Part shown: positions 1-8,137 of the stretch, in pieces
Layout of the letters: every line of letters starts with the position of its first letter
How positions within the stretch are numbered: position 1 is the stretch's first letter
DNA from: Clostridia bacterium
GTDB lineage: Bacteria; Bacillota; Clostridia; TANB77; CAG-508
NCBI GenBank assembly: GCA_017404545.1
Contig: JAFRCC010000018.1
Span: forward strand, 1 to 64,000
Length of the DNA stretch: 64,000 nucleotides
Direction: 5' to 3'
Program-made: the position numbers and the translations under genes
The notes under the pieces: model-generated
Database searches by the model: none
What the model was told of the DNA's origin: nothing
What the model saw: the letters and a program-made list of their open reading frames with translations, nothing else

Positions 1-1
1 A

Positions 2-370
2 TCATTTGCAACTTTCTTGAAGATAGCAGGTAAAAATTATAAAGATTATAACCTAGTATCACTAGCAGGAATATATCAAGTTCCAAGCGATAATAGAAAA
101 CCTAAATTACCTAAAGCTATTGAAAAAATACTAGAAGATAACAAAGAAATTAAAACAATTTACCTATGTTTTGATAATGATAATGCAGGAAGATCCGCTT
201 CTAATTCATTCAAAAAATTACTTGAAAACAAATATAGAATAATAGATTTTCCACCCAAAACTGGTAAAGATTATAACGATTTTTTAGTAACATATTTGAG
301 TATAAATGACATCGTTTTTGGAGATTGTTTGAAGAAAAAATCTAAAGAATTAGTTAAAGAAAAAGGATAA
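2..370 (+). CDS. Toprim-domain protein, C-terminal fragment (left edge)
   Basis: The reading frame is open from base 2, so the true start lies outside the window; the TTG at 17 is only an internal codon. The visible 122 residues carry a Toprim-like core with the acidic motif CFDNDNAGRSA, followed by a TGKDYNDF segment typical of DUF3991/Toprim proteins of conjugative elements. Such proteins sit just upstream of mobilisation genes and are thought to act in DNA processing during transfer. The gene ends about 150 bases before the MobC-like gene and fits the mobilisation module. Which Toprim subfamily it belongs to cannot be told without the N-terminus. Confidence 0.7.
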   Translation, partial: SFATFLKIAGKNYKDYNLVSLAGIYQVPSDNRKPKLPKAIEKILEDNKEIKTIYLCFDNDNAGRSASNSFKKLLENKYRIIDFPPKTGKDYNDFLVTYLSINDIVFGDCLKKKSKELVKEKG

Positions 371-400
371 AAAATAACAAATAAGTTTGTTGTTTTTACA

Positions 401-490
401 GAATTTATACTAAAACTGCGTTTAGTAGTTAGTATAAGCAAGCAATGAATTTGTAATACACAAATTCGATATGGGGAAAATCCCCAATCC
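401..490 (+). other. Candidate origin of transfer (oriT) with nested inverted repeats
   Basis: The 152-base gap before the mobilisation genes holds three inverted repeats in a row: TTATACTA (405-412) with TAGTATAA (430-437), which encloses ACTAAA/TTTAGT (409-414/421-426); GAATTTGT/ACAAATTC (447-454/460-467, loop 5); and GGGGA/TCCCC near 473-485. Nested repeats directly upstream of MobC and relaxase genes are the usual layout of an oriT. The nick site cannot be placed by eye. The same hairpins could instead act on transcription, but none is followed by a clear T run. Confidence 0.5.
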
Positions 491-522
491 CCTTGAATAA
501 AAAGTAAAGGAGTTGAACTTTT

Positions 523-849
523 TTGAAAAAATATAAAATAGAAAGTGATGATAAGAAAGGAGACATTATAACAATAAGAGTTAGTCTCAAGGAAAAGGAA
601 CTAATACAAGCCAAAGCCGACAAAGCAAATATGAAAATATCAACTTATGTTAGAGCATCATCACTTGATAAAACAATAAAAGAAAAACCTGGTAAAGAAT
701 TTTATAATTCTATTAGAGATTTAAGAAAGATAGAATTTGAACTTAAAAAGCTAAATAAAAAACAATTATATCCTGATAAGGATAAAGCTTTACAATTAGC
801 AAAAGATATTCAGAAAATGATTTATGAATGCAAGGAGGTATATTCATAA
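523..849 (+). CDS. MobC-like relaxosome accessory protein
   Basis: This 108-residue basic protein starts with TTG behind an AAAGGAG site at 506-512. Residues 12-45 (ITIRVSLKEKELIQAKADKA followed by a threonine/tyrosine-rich segment) look like the ribbon-helix-helix DNA-binding fold of MobC-type mobilisation proteins, which bind oriT and help the relaxase. The rest is lysine-rich and helical. It lies between the candidate oriT and the relaxase gene, whose ATG follows its stop codon directly, so the two are probably translationally coupled. Function is inferred from fold and position. Confidence 0.75.
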   Translation: MKKYKIESDDKKGDIITIRVSLKEKELIQAKADKANMKISTYVRASSLDKTIKEKPGKEFYNSIRDLRKIEFELKKLNKKQLYPDKDKALQLAKDIQKMIYECKEVYS

Positions 850-2220
850 ATGGCAACTACAAGTATATGGAGTATAAAAAATAGATTAGATCATGTGCTA
901 GATTATGTTGGTAATAGTAAAAAGACATCTTATGAAAATGATGACTTGTTAAATGTACTTCACTATGCAGAAGATGATTGTAAAACTGAAGATAAAAAAT
1001 TAGTAAGTGGAATTAACTGCGATGTTGAAACTGCATATAAAGAGATGAGAAACACTAAAGAGCGATTTTGTAAAACTGGTGGAGTAATATCATTACACGG
1101 TTATCAATCATTCAACGAAGGAGAAGTAACACCTGAACAAGCACACGAAATTGGAGTAAGGCTAGCCAATGAAATATGGGGAGATAGATTTGAAGTAATA
1201 GTAGCTACTCATATAAATACTAAACATATACATAACCATATTGTAGTCAATTCTGTATCTTTTGTTGATGGTATGAAAGCATACAATAACAGGGCAGAAT
1301 ACTCAAGAATGAGACATATATCAGATGAGATATGTATGGAGTATGGATTAAGTGTATTAGAAGAAAAACCATGTGGTAAATATAACATTGATTATAGTAA
1401 GGTATATGAATCTGACATAGTACATTCTAATCAAAAAACAAAAGCTAAAGCAGTAATCGATTATGCTATTAACAAAGCTAAAAAGTATTCTGACTTTATA
1501 GGAATACTAAATGAACTTGGCTACTTTGTAACTCAACGTACTAAAGATAGCTTAAGTATTAGAGATGTAGCACATTACAATAGAAATATAAGAGTAGCTA
1601 GGGCATTAGGAGAAGATTATACTATAGAGCGAATTAAAGAAAGAATATATGCAAATACAAAAGAAGCGGAAATAGATAGACTACTTAGATTTAATAAAGT
1701 TTATTACAAGAAGATATATTTAGGAGTACCTATTGATAAAATGAAATTAAAGTTAAGTCCTCTATATAGAAAGTATATCAAATATATGTTTGGTATTAAG
1801 CAATACCCTAGAAATTTTTACTTTAAAGAAATGACTCCTCAAATGTATAAAGACAGAAAAGACTTTTCTGAATTAGCAAAACAATTAGACTACATAGCCA
1901 AGAATAAAATAAAAACTTTTTCAGATATTACTACTATGTATGAAGAATATACATCAAAACTAAATGCTTTAAAGATGAAAAGATTATCAATAAATACTAG
2001 ATTGAGTAACTCATTTGAAAAAGATGAACTATTGGAAGAAAAGGATAATCTAACATCTGAAATAAATAATTTAAAACAGGAGGTGGTAATGTTAAAAAAT
2101 ATCATAAACAGAAGAGCAAGATTAAAAGAAGAAATGAACGAAAGAATAATCGATAAAGCATATCGAAAGAGCGAAGATGAAAACAAAAGCAAGGAGGTAA
2201 AGAAGAATGAGCGAATATAG
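850..2220 (+). CDS. MobP-type relaxase (relaxase/mobilisation nuclease)
   Basis: The 456-residue protein has the Relaxase fold of the MobP class. Tyr19 in the segment HVLDYVGN is the likely nicking tyrosine, and the metal-binding three-histidine motif is HINTKHIHNH at residues 121-130. It would nick oriT, stay attached to the 5' end and pilot the strand through the secretion channel. The C-terminal third (from about 330) is charged and probably coiled coil. The gene begins right after the MobC-like stop and its end overlaps the PcfB start by 14 bases, showing an operon. Length and motif order are normal for Firmicute ICE relaxases. Confidence 0.92.
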   Translation: MATTSIWSIKNRLDHVLDYVGNSKKTSYENDDLLNVLHYAEDDCKTEDKKLVSGINCDVETAYKEMRNTKERFCKTGGVISLHGYQSFNEGEVTPEQAHEIGVRLANEIWGDRFEVIVATHINTKHIHNHIVVNSVSFVDGMKAYNNRAEYSRMRHISDEICMEYGLSVLEEKPCGKYNIDYSKVYESDIVHSNQKTKAKAVIDYAINKAKKYSDFIGILNELGYFVTQRTKDSLSIRDVAHYNRNIRVARALGEDYTIERIKERIYANTKEAEIDRLLRFNKVYYKKIYLGVPIDKMKLKLSPLYRKYIKYMFGIKQYPRNFYFKEMTPQMYKDRKDFSELAKQLDYIAKNKIKTFSDITTMYEEYTSKLNALKMKRLSINTRLSNSFEKDELLEEKDNLTSEINNLKQEVVMLKNIINRRARLKEEMNERIIDKAYRKSEDENKSKEVKKNERI

Positions 2221-3001
2221 TGAGTCTGCTGAACAAGTAGTAAAGTTCTCTTTTGAAGGTATGGACTATGTGTTAAGAATTACTGGCACTGTATCTAAAG
2301 AATTTATTTCAGCACTTTATACTATTATGAATAATAAACAACAAACCAAAGGTAAAACTACTTTAACTAATATGATGAAGTCTGGTAGACCTGTTCAAAT
2401 ATTTCAAGTTCAAAAGGAGCATTTAAAAGACTTTGCAAGAGAGGCTAAAAAGTATGGAGTAGTTTATGTTGTTGTTAATGATAAAAGAGACTTAAATGGC
2501 AATGTCGACATCATAGTTCGTGAAGAAGATAAAGCAAAAATTGATAGAATAATAAGTAAGTTTGAACACGATGCTCCATCAAAAGAAGATGAACAAAAAA
2601 TGCGTGAAAGAAGTATGAAGAGCTTAGATGAAAAGAAAAAGGTAGAAGCGGATAAAGAATATCTTGAAAATAATTCTCCATCTAAAACTACAACCGAAAA
2701 GGTCGAAACAGACGTTGAGGATTTAGTAGAAGATGAAATTCTTAAAGAGGATAAAGAAATCAAACAAGTAAACCCCTCTCAAGCTCTGACAGAGCATCCG
2801 TTAGAGAATACTTTAAACAGAAAACCAGTTAATAAAGAAAAACGCACTTCTGTTAGAGCAGAGCTAAAAAAATATTCTATGGAAATTGAACAAACGAATA
2901 AACAAAGAAATACTCAAAGACAAAATAACTACAGAGGGAAAAACAATTATAATCGCCAAAACAGAAACTATCACAACAAGACAAAAAATGAAAGCAGGTG
3001 A
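2207..3001 (+). CDS. PcfB family protein (DUF3801)
   Basis: Residues 1-125 match the DUF3801/PcfB pattern in length and character (FEGMDYVLRITGTVSKEFISA, then a QIFQVQ strand and a KYGVVYVVVNDK strand). The remaining half is a low-complexity charged tail ending in asparagine- and arginine-rich repeats, probably disordered. PcfB proteins of Gram-positive conjugative systems accompany the relaxase and the VirD4 coupling protein and help dock the relaxosome, which is exactly this gene's position. It overlaps the relaxase gene at its start. The family call rests on sequence feel and context; the tail is not conserved enough to interpret. Confidence 0.8.
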   Translation: MSEYSESAEQVVKFSFEGMDYVLRITGTVSKEFISALYTIMNNKQQTKGKTTLTNMMKSGRPVQIFQVQKEHLKDFAREAKKYGVVYVVVNDKRDLNGNVDIIVREEDKAKIDRIISKFEHDAPSKEDEQKMRERSMKSLDEKKKVEADKEYLENNSPSKTTTEKVETDVEDLVEDEILKEDKEIKQVNPSQALTEHPLENTLNRKPVNKEKRTSVRAELKKYSMEIEQTNKQRNTQRQNNYRGKNNYNRQNRNYHNKTKNESR

Positions 3002-3003
3002 TA

Positions 3004-3207
3004 ATGATGGAAGATACCAAATACAAAGAAATCAAAATAGATAGATTTCAATATGGGTTATTACTGCATTTGCTTAATGAGGAGCGTAACTTACGAATAA
3101 AGGATGGAAAACCAACAGATGATTTAGATATTATAATCATTAAGCTAATTGATAGTAAGGAAAGAAAATTATTATTTGCCAAGAAGGAGGAGTATGAGGT
3201 ACGATAA
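3004..3207 (+). CDS. Small conserved mobilisation-operon protein, unknown function
   Basis: A 67-residue protein. A GTG at 2998 is in frame, but ATG 3004 (or 3007) lies better behind the GCAGGTG sequence. It is lysine-rich, soluble and predicted mainly helical, with the segment DRFQYGLLLHLLNEERN. No enzyme motif is visible. Its end overlaps the VirD4 start by 14 bases, so it is translated as part of the transfer operon. Small proteins in this slot are common in Clostridial ICEs; no function is claimed. Confidence 0.7.
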   Translation: MMEDTKYKEIKIDRFQYGLLLHLLNEERNLRIKDGKPTDDLDIIIIKLIDSKERKLLFAKKEEYEVR

Positions 3208-5011
3208 AACATCAAATAAAGTATTAGTAATACTCGGCTTTATTCCTACTATATGGCTTTCACTACTTTTAGCTCCGCTTCTCGATGGTGGAATACCAAA
3301 GATAATGCAAGAATTTGGAACTTTAATGGAAAATCCTTTTAAAATAACATTTTGCGAAAATAGTTTAAAGACTATTTTTATTTTTTGCCTAATTTACATT
3401 TTAATAGTTGGAATATATCTATCCACTAAAAAGAATTATAGAAGAAATGAAGAGCACGGCTCTGCTAAATGGGGAGATAGTAAGGCAGTAAATAAAAAGT
3501 ATGAGCAAAAAACAAAAAGTGAAAATAAGATTTTAACTCAAAATGTAGCAATAGGCTATAATGCCAAAAAGCATAGAAGAAATCTTAATACATTAGTATG
3601 TGGTGGCTCTGGTGCAGGTAAAACAAGATTCTATGCAAAACCTAATATAATGCAATGTAATTCTTCCTATGTAATATTAGACCCTAAAGGCGAAATTGTA
3701 TCTGCAACTGGTAGCTTACTTGAAAAAAAAGGATACAAAGTAAAAGTATTAGACTTAATCAATATGGAAAAATCACACTGCTATAATCCATTTAAGTATA
3801 TTCAATCAGATAATGATGTTCAAAAGCTAGTAACAAACTTATTTAAAAGCACTACACCAAAAGGAGCTACTTCACAAGATCCATTTTGGGATACTGCAGC
3901 TCAAATGATGTTACTAGCTTTAATTTTTTATTTGAAATACAAAGCACCTGAAGATGAACAAAACTTTCCAATGGTGATGGAGATGCTTAGGTATGGAGAG
4001 GTACACGAAGATGATGATGAATATGAAAGTCCGTTAGATAAGTTATTTGCACAATTAGAAAGAAATGAGCCTAATCATATAGCAGTAAAGTATTATAGAA
4101 ACTATCATAGTGGTTCTGCTAAAACACTAAAATCAATACAAATAACCTTAATAGCAAGATTAGAAAAATTCAACCTAGAAAGCCTAGCAGGACTTTCACA
4201 AACTGATGAGCTTGAACTAGATACTTTAGGAGAAGAAAAAACAGCATTATTTGCAATAATACCTGATAATGATACATCATTTAACTTTTTAGTAAGTATT
4301 CTATATACACAAATATTCCAACAACTATTCTTCATAGCAGACCATAAGTATAAAGGTAGCTTACCAATACCAGTACACTTCGTAATGGATGAATTTGCGA
4401 ATGTTTCATTACCAGATGACTTTGATAAGATACTAGCAGTAATGCGTTCAAGAAATGTAAGTGTTTCAATAATAATTCAAAATATGGCTCAGTTAAAAGC
4501 ACTATTTGAAAAGAGATGGGAATCCATTGTAGGAAACTGCGATGAATTCCTTTATTTAGGTGGAAATGAACAATCAACACATAAGTATGTCTCGGAGTTA
4601 TTAGGAAAAGAAACTATTGATACAAATACTTATGGAAAATCATCAGGTTCACACGGAAGTTACTCTACTAATTACCAAAATACAGGTAGAGAATTATTAA
4701 CTGCTGATGAAGTCAGAATGTTAGATAATCAATATGCGTTGTTATTTATAAGAGGAGAAAGACCCTTAAAAGATTTAAAGTACGATATACTAAAACATCC
4801 AAATATTAAATTTACATCAGATGGAGAAGGTAAGCCATATATACACGGAGAGGCATTAAGAGCTAAGGGTCAAATAGAATTATCAAGTGTTGTGAGAAGT
4901 TTGGCAGAATCGAAAGAAGAAGAAATTATCAATGATAATATGGAGCTTTTATCTAATGAAGAATTAGAAAATTTATTAAGAAAAAATGGAGGAAAACTAA
5001 ATGAACAATAA
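3194..5011 (+). CDS. VirD4/TraG-type type IV coupling protein
   Basis: The coupling ATPase recruits the relaxase-DNA complex to the secretion channel at the membrane. Starting at ATG 3194 (behind AAGGAGG, close spacing) it has 605 residues: two N-terminal membrane helices (about 10-35 and 50-72), Walker A CGGSGAGKT near residue 136, and Walker B VHFVMDEFAN near 397. A more upstream TTG at 3149 would add 15 residues containing the ribosome binding site itself and is rejected. The C-terminus is acidic. It sits after PcfB and before Maff2, the usual order for Firmicute ICEs. Confidence 0.93.
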   Translation: MRYDKTSNKVLVILGFIPTIWLSLLLAPLLDGGIPKIMQEFGTLMENPFKITFCENSLKTIFIFCLIYILIVGIYLSTKKNYRRNEEHGSAKWGDSKAVNKKYEQKTKSENKILTQNVAIGYNAKKHRRNLNTLVCGGSGAGKTRFYAKPNIMQCNSSYVILDPKGEIVSATGSLLEKKGYKVKVLDLINMEKSHCYNPFKYIQSDNDVQKLVTNLFKSTTPKGATSQDPFWDTAAQMMLLALIFYLKYKAPEDEQNFPMVMEMLRYGEVHEDDDEYESPLDKLFAQLERNEPNHIAVKYYRNYHSGSAKTLKSIQITLIARLEKFNLESLAGLSQTDELELDTLGEEKTALFAIIPDNDTSFNFLVSILYTQIFQQLFFIADHKYKGSLPIPVHFVMDEFANVSLPDDFDKILAVMRSRNVSVSIIIQNMAQLKALFEKRWESIVGNCDEFLYLGGNEQSTHKYVSELLGKETIDTNTYGKSSGSHGSYSTNYQNTGRELLTADEVRMLDNQYALLFIRGERPLKDLKYDILKHPNIKFTSDGEGKPYIHGEALRAKGQIELSSVVRSLAESKEEEIINDNMELLSNEELENLLRKNGGKLNEQ

Positions 5012-5330
5012 AAAATCAAATAAATTTAAAAATATAGCTACTAGGGTAGCTTTTACACTGGGCTTTACAATGTTACTAGGCATTATGAGTGCAAAGGGCG
5101 TTTATGCCGCAGAAAGTGATCCGTTAGCAGTAATAAATAATCTATCATCATTCATATTTGGTCTTATTAGAGCAATAGGAATGATATTACTAGGTTGGGG
5201 AATAGTACAAGTTGGTTTAGCATTAAAAACACATGACCCATCGCAAAGGGCGAACGGATTTTTGACAGTGGCAGGTGGAATTATAATTACCTTTGCAAAA
5301 GAAATACTAAATATAATAACAGGAGGATAG
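5001..5330 (+). CDS. Maff2 family membrane protein (VirB2-like position)
   Basis: A 109-residue protein that overlaps the VirD4 stop. Residues 15-36 form a signal peptide-like segment ending at VYAAES, followed by two hydrophobic helices (about 48-70 and 85-105) separated by LKTHDPSQRANGF. This is the Maff2 pattern, a small membrane protein found beside VirD4 in Clostridial conjugative elements and presumed to be a pilin-like or channel component. The identification rests on size, signal, the HDPSQRA-type loop and gene order. Confidence 0.82.
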   Translation: MNNKKSNKFKNIATRVAFTLGFTMLLGIMSAKGVYAAESDPLAVINNLSSFIFGLIRAIGMILLGWGIVQVGLALKTHDPSQRANGFLTVAGGIIITFAKEILNIITGG

Positions 5331-5331
5331 T

Positions 5332-5356
5332 AAGAGGGTACAAAAACCCTCTTTTA
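5332..5356 (+). terminator. Intrinsic terminator inside the transfer operon
   Basis: Perfect 8-base stem AAGAGGGT (5332-5339) / ACCCTCTT (5346-5353) with a 6-base loop, followed by TTATTTT. It stands between the Maff2 and VirB6-like genes and probably lowers expression of the downstream secretion genes relative to Maff2. Confidence 0.75.
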
Positions 5357-5378
5357 TTTTGTAAAGGAGGTAATAAAA

Positions 5379-6278
5379 TTGGATAACAATTGGGTAGTAG
5401 ACAACCTAGAAAGAGCATTATCAACTTGGAACAACCGCTTCTCTGAAATATGGCAAGCAGTATCGTCATCTCCTGAAGAATTATCAACTTGGAACAACCG
5501 CTTCTCTGAAATATGGCAAGCAGTATCGTCATCTCCTGAAGAATTTAGAGGCGGAGAAATATGGGGAACAATAACAAGTATATATGGTGCATTACAAGCA
5601 GTTGGATTAGCTTTGCTTGTTTTATTCTTTGTAATAGGTGTTGTAAAAACCTGCACATCGTTTGAAGATGTAAAAAGACCAGAGCAAGGACTAAAACTTT
5701 TTATAAGATTCGCCATTGCTAAAGGTGTTATAACCTATGGAAAAGACTTGATGATGTCTATTTTCAAAATAGTACAAGGAATAATTAGTAAAATATTTGT
5801 AGCAAGTGAAATAAATACAATAAATGGAATGCATGTTCCAAATGCCATTATAGACACCATAAAAGAATGTGGTTTTTTTGAAAGCATACCATTATGGGCA
5901 GTAACCTTGATAGGTAGTTTGTTCATAACAATATTGAGTTTCGTAATGATACTTACCATATATGGAAGATTCTTCAAACTATATATGTATACTGCTATTG
6001 CACCAATACCACTTTCTACATTAGCAGGAGAGCCAACACAAAATGTTGCAAAGTCATTTATAAAATCTTACACGGCAGTTTGTTTAGAAGGAGTAATAAT
6101 ACTTATTGCGTGTATAATCTTTTCTAAATATGTAACAATGTTCCCGAATACTCACGGAGGAGATACTTGTGTGGCGATAGTATGGTCGTATATAGCAGAT
6201 ATTGTATTTAACATGCTAGTTTTGGTTGGTACTGTCAAAATGAGCGACAGGATAGTAAGAGAAATGATGGGATTATAA
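5379..6278 (+). CDS. VirB6/TrbL-like polytopic membrane protein of the transfer channel
   Basis: The 299-residue protein starts with TTG behind AAAGGAGG (5363-5370). After a hydrophilic N-terminus there are about six membrane helices (near 70-92, 105-125, 165-190, 195-215, 235-255, 270-290). This matches VirB6/TrbL-type inner-membrane channel components of Gram-positive type IV secretion in size and position between Maff2 and PrgI. The N-terminus carries an unusual exact 21-residue tandem duplication (about residues 13-54, units containing STWNNRFSEIWQAV). The duplication keeps the frame, so the protein should still be made. Confidence 0.75.
   Translation: MDNNWVVDNLERALSTWNNRFSEIWQAVSSSPEELSTWNNRFSEIWQAVSSSPEEFRGGEIWGTITSIYGALQAVGLALLVLFFVIGVVKTCTSFEDVKRPEQGLKLFIRFAIAKGVITYGKDLMMSIFKIVQGIISKIFVASEINTINGMHVPNAIIDTIKECGFFESIPLWAVTLIGSLFITILSFVMILTIYGRFFKLYMYTAIAPIPLSTLAGEPTQNVAKSFIKSYTAVCLEGVIILIACIIFSKYVTMFPNTHGGDTCVAIVWSYIADIVFNMLVLVGTVKMSDRIVREMMGL
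5417..5545 (+). repeat. 63-base in-frame tandem duplication
   Basis: Bases 5417-5479 are repeated exactly at 5480-5542, with identity running three bases further. The period of 63 encodes 21 residues, doubling a soluble tryptophan-containing segment at the N-terminus of the VirB6-like protein. Exact identity at DNA level means it is recent, or an assembly error. Confidence 0.97.
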
Positions 6279-6296
6279 AATGAGAGGAGCAATAAT

Positions 6297-6578
6297 ATGA
6301 GTTTAGAATTTTTACATATAGAAGAAAACGGAATAAAATATTTAGTTCATCCACCTGGTAGTATATTTGCAGGTATAAAGATGAGGGAAAATCACGAAGA
6401 CGCATTTGATAATGCAATTAAACGAGGAATGAAAGACCCTGAAAACTGGATGTATATGTACTCAGACAAGGGAAAAGATTATTTCAAACATTGTGATACG
6501 AGAGCATATAGGTCATATCCTCAATTTGATTTAAAAGACAAAATCAAAAATAAATTTAAGTCTAGAGATGAAAGATAA
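6297..6578 (+). CDS. Hypothetical transfer-operon protein
   Basis: A 93-residue soluble protein beginning at ATG 6297 behind GAGGAGC. It has no signal peptide, membrane segment or known catalytic motif; it is rich in charged and aromatic residues (ENWMYMYSDKGKDYFKHCDTR) and ends in lysine and arginine. It lies in the type IV secretion block 18 bases after the VirB6-like gene and 18 bases before the next gene. It is probably an ICE accessory protein. The function is unknown. Confidence 0.65.
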   Translation: MSLEFLHIEENGIKYLVHPPGSIFAGIKMRENHEDAFDNAIKRGMKDPENWMYMYSDKGKDYFKHCDTRAYRSYPQFDLKDKIKNKFKSRDER

Positions 6579-6596
6579 CAAAGATTGGAGGTAGCA

Positions 6597-7280
6597 ATGA
6601 AAATAGATATGAGTAAAAATAATTTAAAAGAAACAGATAGTGAATTATTAACAGATGAATATATGCAGAAAAAAATGAAACAACTACTCGATAATCAAGA
6701 GGTAAAGAATTATTTAAAAGAAAACAATAAAGAAATGATTATTGATATGGAGAGCTATAGAAGTGCAGGTATATTTGATAAGAATATCTATTGCTTAATG
6801 ATGACCTTCGGTATCCCCGTAAGAATTAAAAATTACTATGATCCGAATGGAAAAGAAGTGTCGGCTGAAGATGAAGATTATGACTTTTATGCAGACCATA
6901 GTGATTATAAATGGATATATACACCTATAAATAGTATGGAAGACCTAACTGATTATTCTTCAACACGTAGGTTTGTAAGCTTTATGGCTAATCGTGAATT
7001 GATTACGCCAGAGCAAGAAAGACATATTGCTTACTTATTAGAATTTGCTAATGATAAACGATTTTTTAATCAATACACTATGAATAAAATGCAAAGTGAA
7101 CTAATTGATTCTGCACCTTTAAAGTACGATAAAGCAATGAGTATATTTAAAAAATATTATACTAGAGATGTGTGTAGAAAGTTTATCTATGATTTAGGTG
7201 TAGATAAAGAAAGATTTTTATACTTGTCAGGTATTAACTATGATAATTTTAAAAATAAATCTAATAGAGAAAGTAGGTGA
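6597..7280 (+). CDS. Hypothetical transfer-operon protein, 227 residues
   Basis: The start is taken at ATG 6597, 5 bases after a TTGGAGGT site; a TTG at 6585 is part of that site. The protein is soluble, acidic in the N-terminal half (ELLTDEYMQKKMKQLLDNQEV) and contains a central HSDYKWIYTPINSMEDL segment. No conserved enzymatic motif was recognised. It ends overlapping the next frame's GTG, indicating coupled translation. The neighbourhood suggests an ICE-specific regulatory or accessory role, but nothing in the sequence shows which. Confidence 0.65.
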   Translation: MKIDMSKNNLKETDSELLTDEYMQKKMKQLLDNQEVKNYLKENNKEMIIDMESYRSAGIFDKNIYCLMMTFGIPVRIKNYYDPNGKEVSAEDEDYDFYADHSDYKWIYTPINSMEDLTDYSSTRRFVSFMANRELITPEQERHIAYLLEFANDKRFFNQYTMNKMQSELIDSAPLKYDKAMSIFKKYYTRDVCRKFIYDLGVDKERFLYLSGINYDNFKNKSNRESR

Positions 7281-7285
7281 TTGTT

Positions 7286-7711
7286 ATGAGTAAAGAAAAA
7301 GAATTTAAAATGAACTTCTATTCAAAAGATGAAGTAAAGGATTTAATCAAATCAGAAGCGGAATTTTACTATGTGGATACTGGTAGATATGGAATGATTA
7401 TTAAATTTGAGGATATACCTGATTTTATTGTTGACTACAACAGAAATCTAGCGATGAAAGACTTAAAATTCTACAGTATAGACAAGGATATGTATGAACC
7501 TGATATTACAACTATGGGAGAATTTTTAGACAGAATTAACCCTAATTTAAGAGAAAGAATGATTGATAGATTAATTGCTCTTCAGAGAGGTAATGCAAAA
7601 CTAAAAGAATATAAGTTATTAGATATAGATGTGTATAACAATGTAAAATCAAGAATAAAAGAAAACTATTTAAAAAGAAATAAAGCAAGAAAAGACAGGG
7701 AGGCACGATAA
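7286..7711 (+). CDS. Hypothetical transfer-operon protein, 141 residues
   Basis: ATG 7286 follows GTAGGTG at a good distance; an in-frame GTG at 7277 overlaps the previous stop and is less likely. The protein is soluble and mixed charged, with a basic C-terminus (KENYLKRNKARKDREAR). No motif was recognised. Two bases separate its stop from the PrgI gene, so it is co-translated with the secretion apparatus. It may be a cytoplasmic accessory factor; this is inference from position only. Confidence 0.65.
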   Translation: MSKEKEFKMNFYSKDEVKDLIKSEAEFYYVDTGRYGMIIKFEDIPDFIVDYNRNLAMKDLKFYSIDKDMYEPDITTMGEFLDRINPNLRERMIDRLIALQRGNAKLKEYKLLDIDVYNNVKSRIKENYLKRNKARKDREAR

Positions 7712-7713
7712 AT

Positions 7714-8124
7714 ATGGAAGTAAAGATAAATAAAGACATAAGAGAATTTACTGAAAATGTTTATTTTGGACTTAATATGAGGCAATTTATATTCTCTGTA
7801 TTAGCATGTGCCATAGCCGTGGGATTATATTTTCTACTAAGACATAGATTTGGTATAGAAACATTAAGTTGGGTTTGTATAATAGGAGCTAGCCCATTTG
7901 CTGTAATAGGATTTGTAAAAATAAACGGACTAACAGCAGAAAAATTTGTATGGCATTTTATTAAGTCAGAAATACTTATGCCTAACAAATTATTATTTAA
8001 GCCAGTAAATGTGTACTATGAACAAATGAAACCATATTACAATAAAAAGAAAAAAGAGAATATAACAATACCTAAACAAAAGAAACATAGAAAAAGATTA
8101 AGAATTAAGTTTAGTGTAAGTTAG
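7714..8124 (+). CDS. PrgI family protein (VirB3-like)
   Basis: The 136-residue protein has the PrgI layout: a short N-terminus (EVKINKDIREFTENVYFGLNMRQ), two adjacent membrane helices at about 27-44 and 52-70, and a basic cytoplasmic tail. PrgI/VirB3-like proteins are inner-membrane channel parts that pair with the VirB4 ATPase, whose gene follows after 13 bases. Start ATG 7714 lies just behind the preceding stop. The call is firm because both motif pattern and gene order agree. Confidence 0.88.
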   Translation: MEVKINKDIREFTENVYFGLNMRQFIFSVLACAIAVGLYFLLRHRFGIETLSWVCIIGASPFAVIGFVKINGLTAEKFVWHFIKSEILMPNKLLFKPVNVYYEQMKPYYNKKKKENITIPKQKKHRKRLRIKFSVS

Positions 8125-8137
8125 GAGAGGAAACAAT

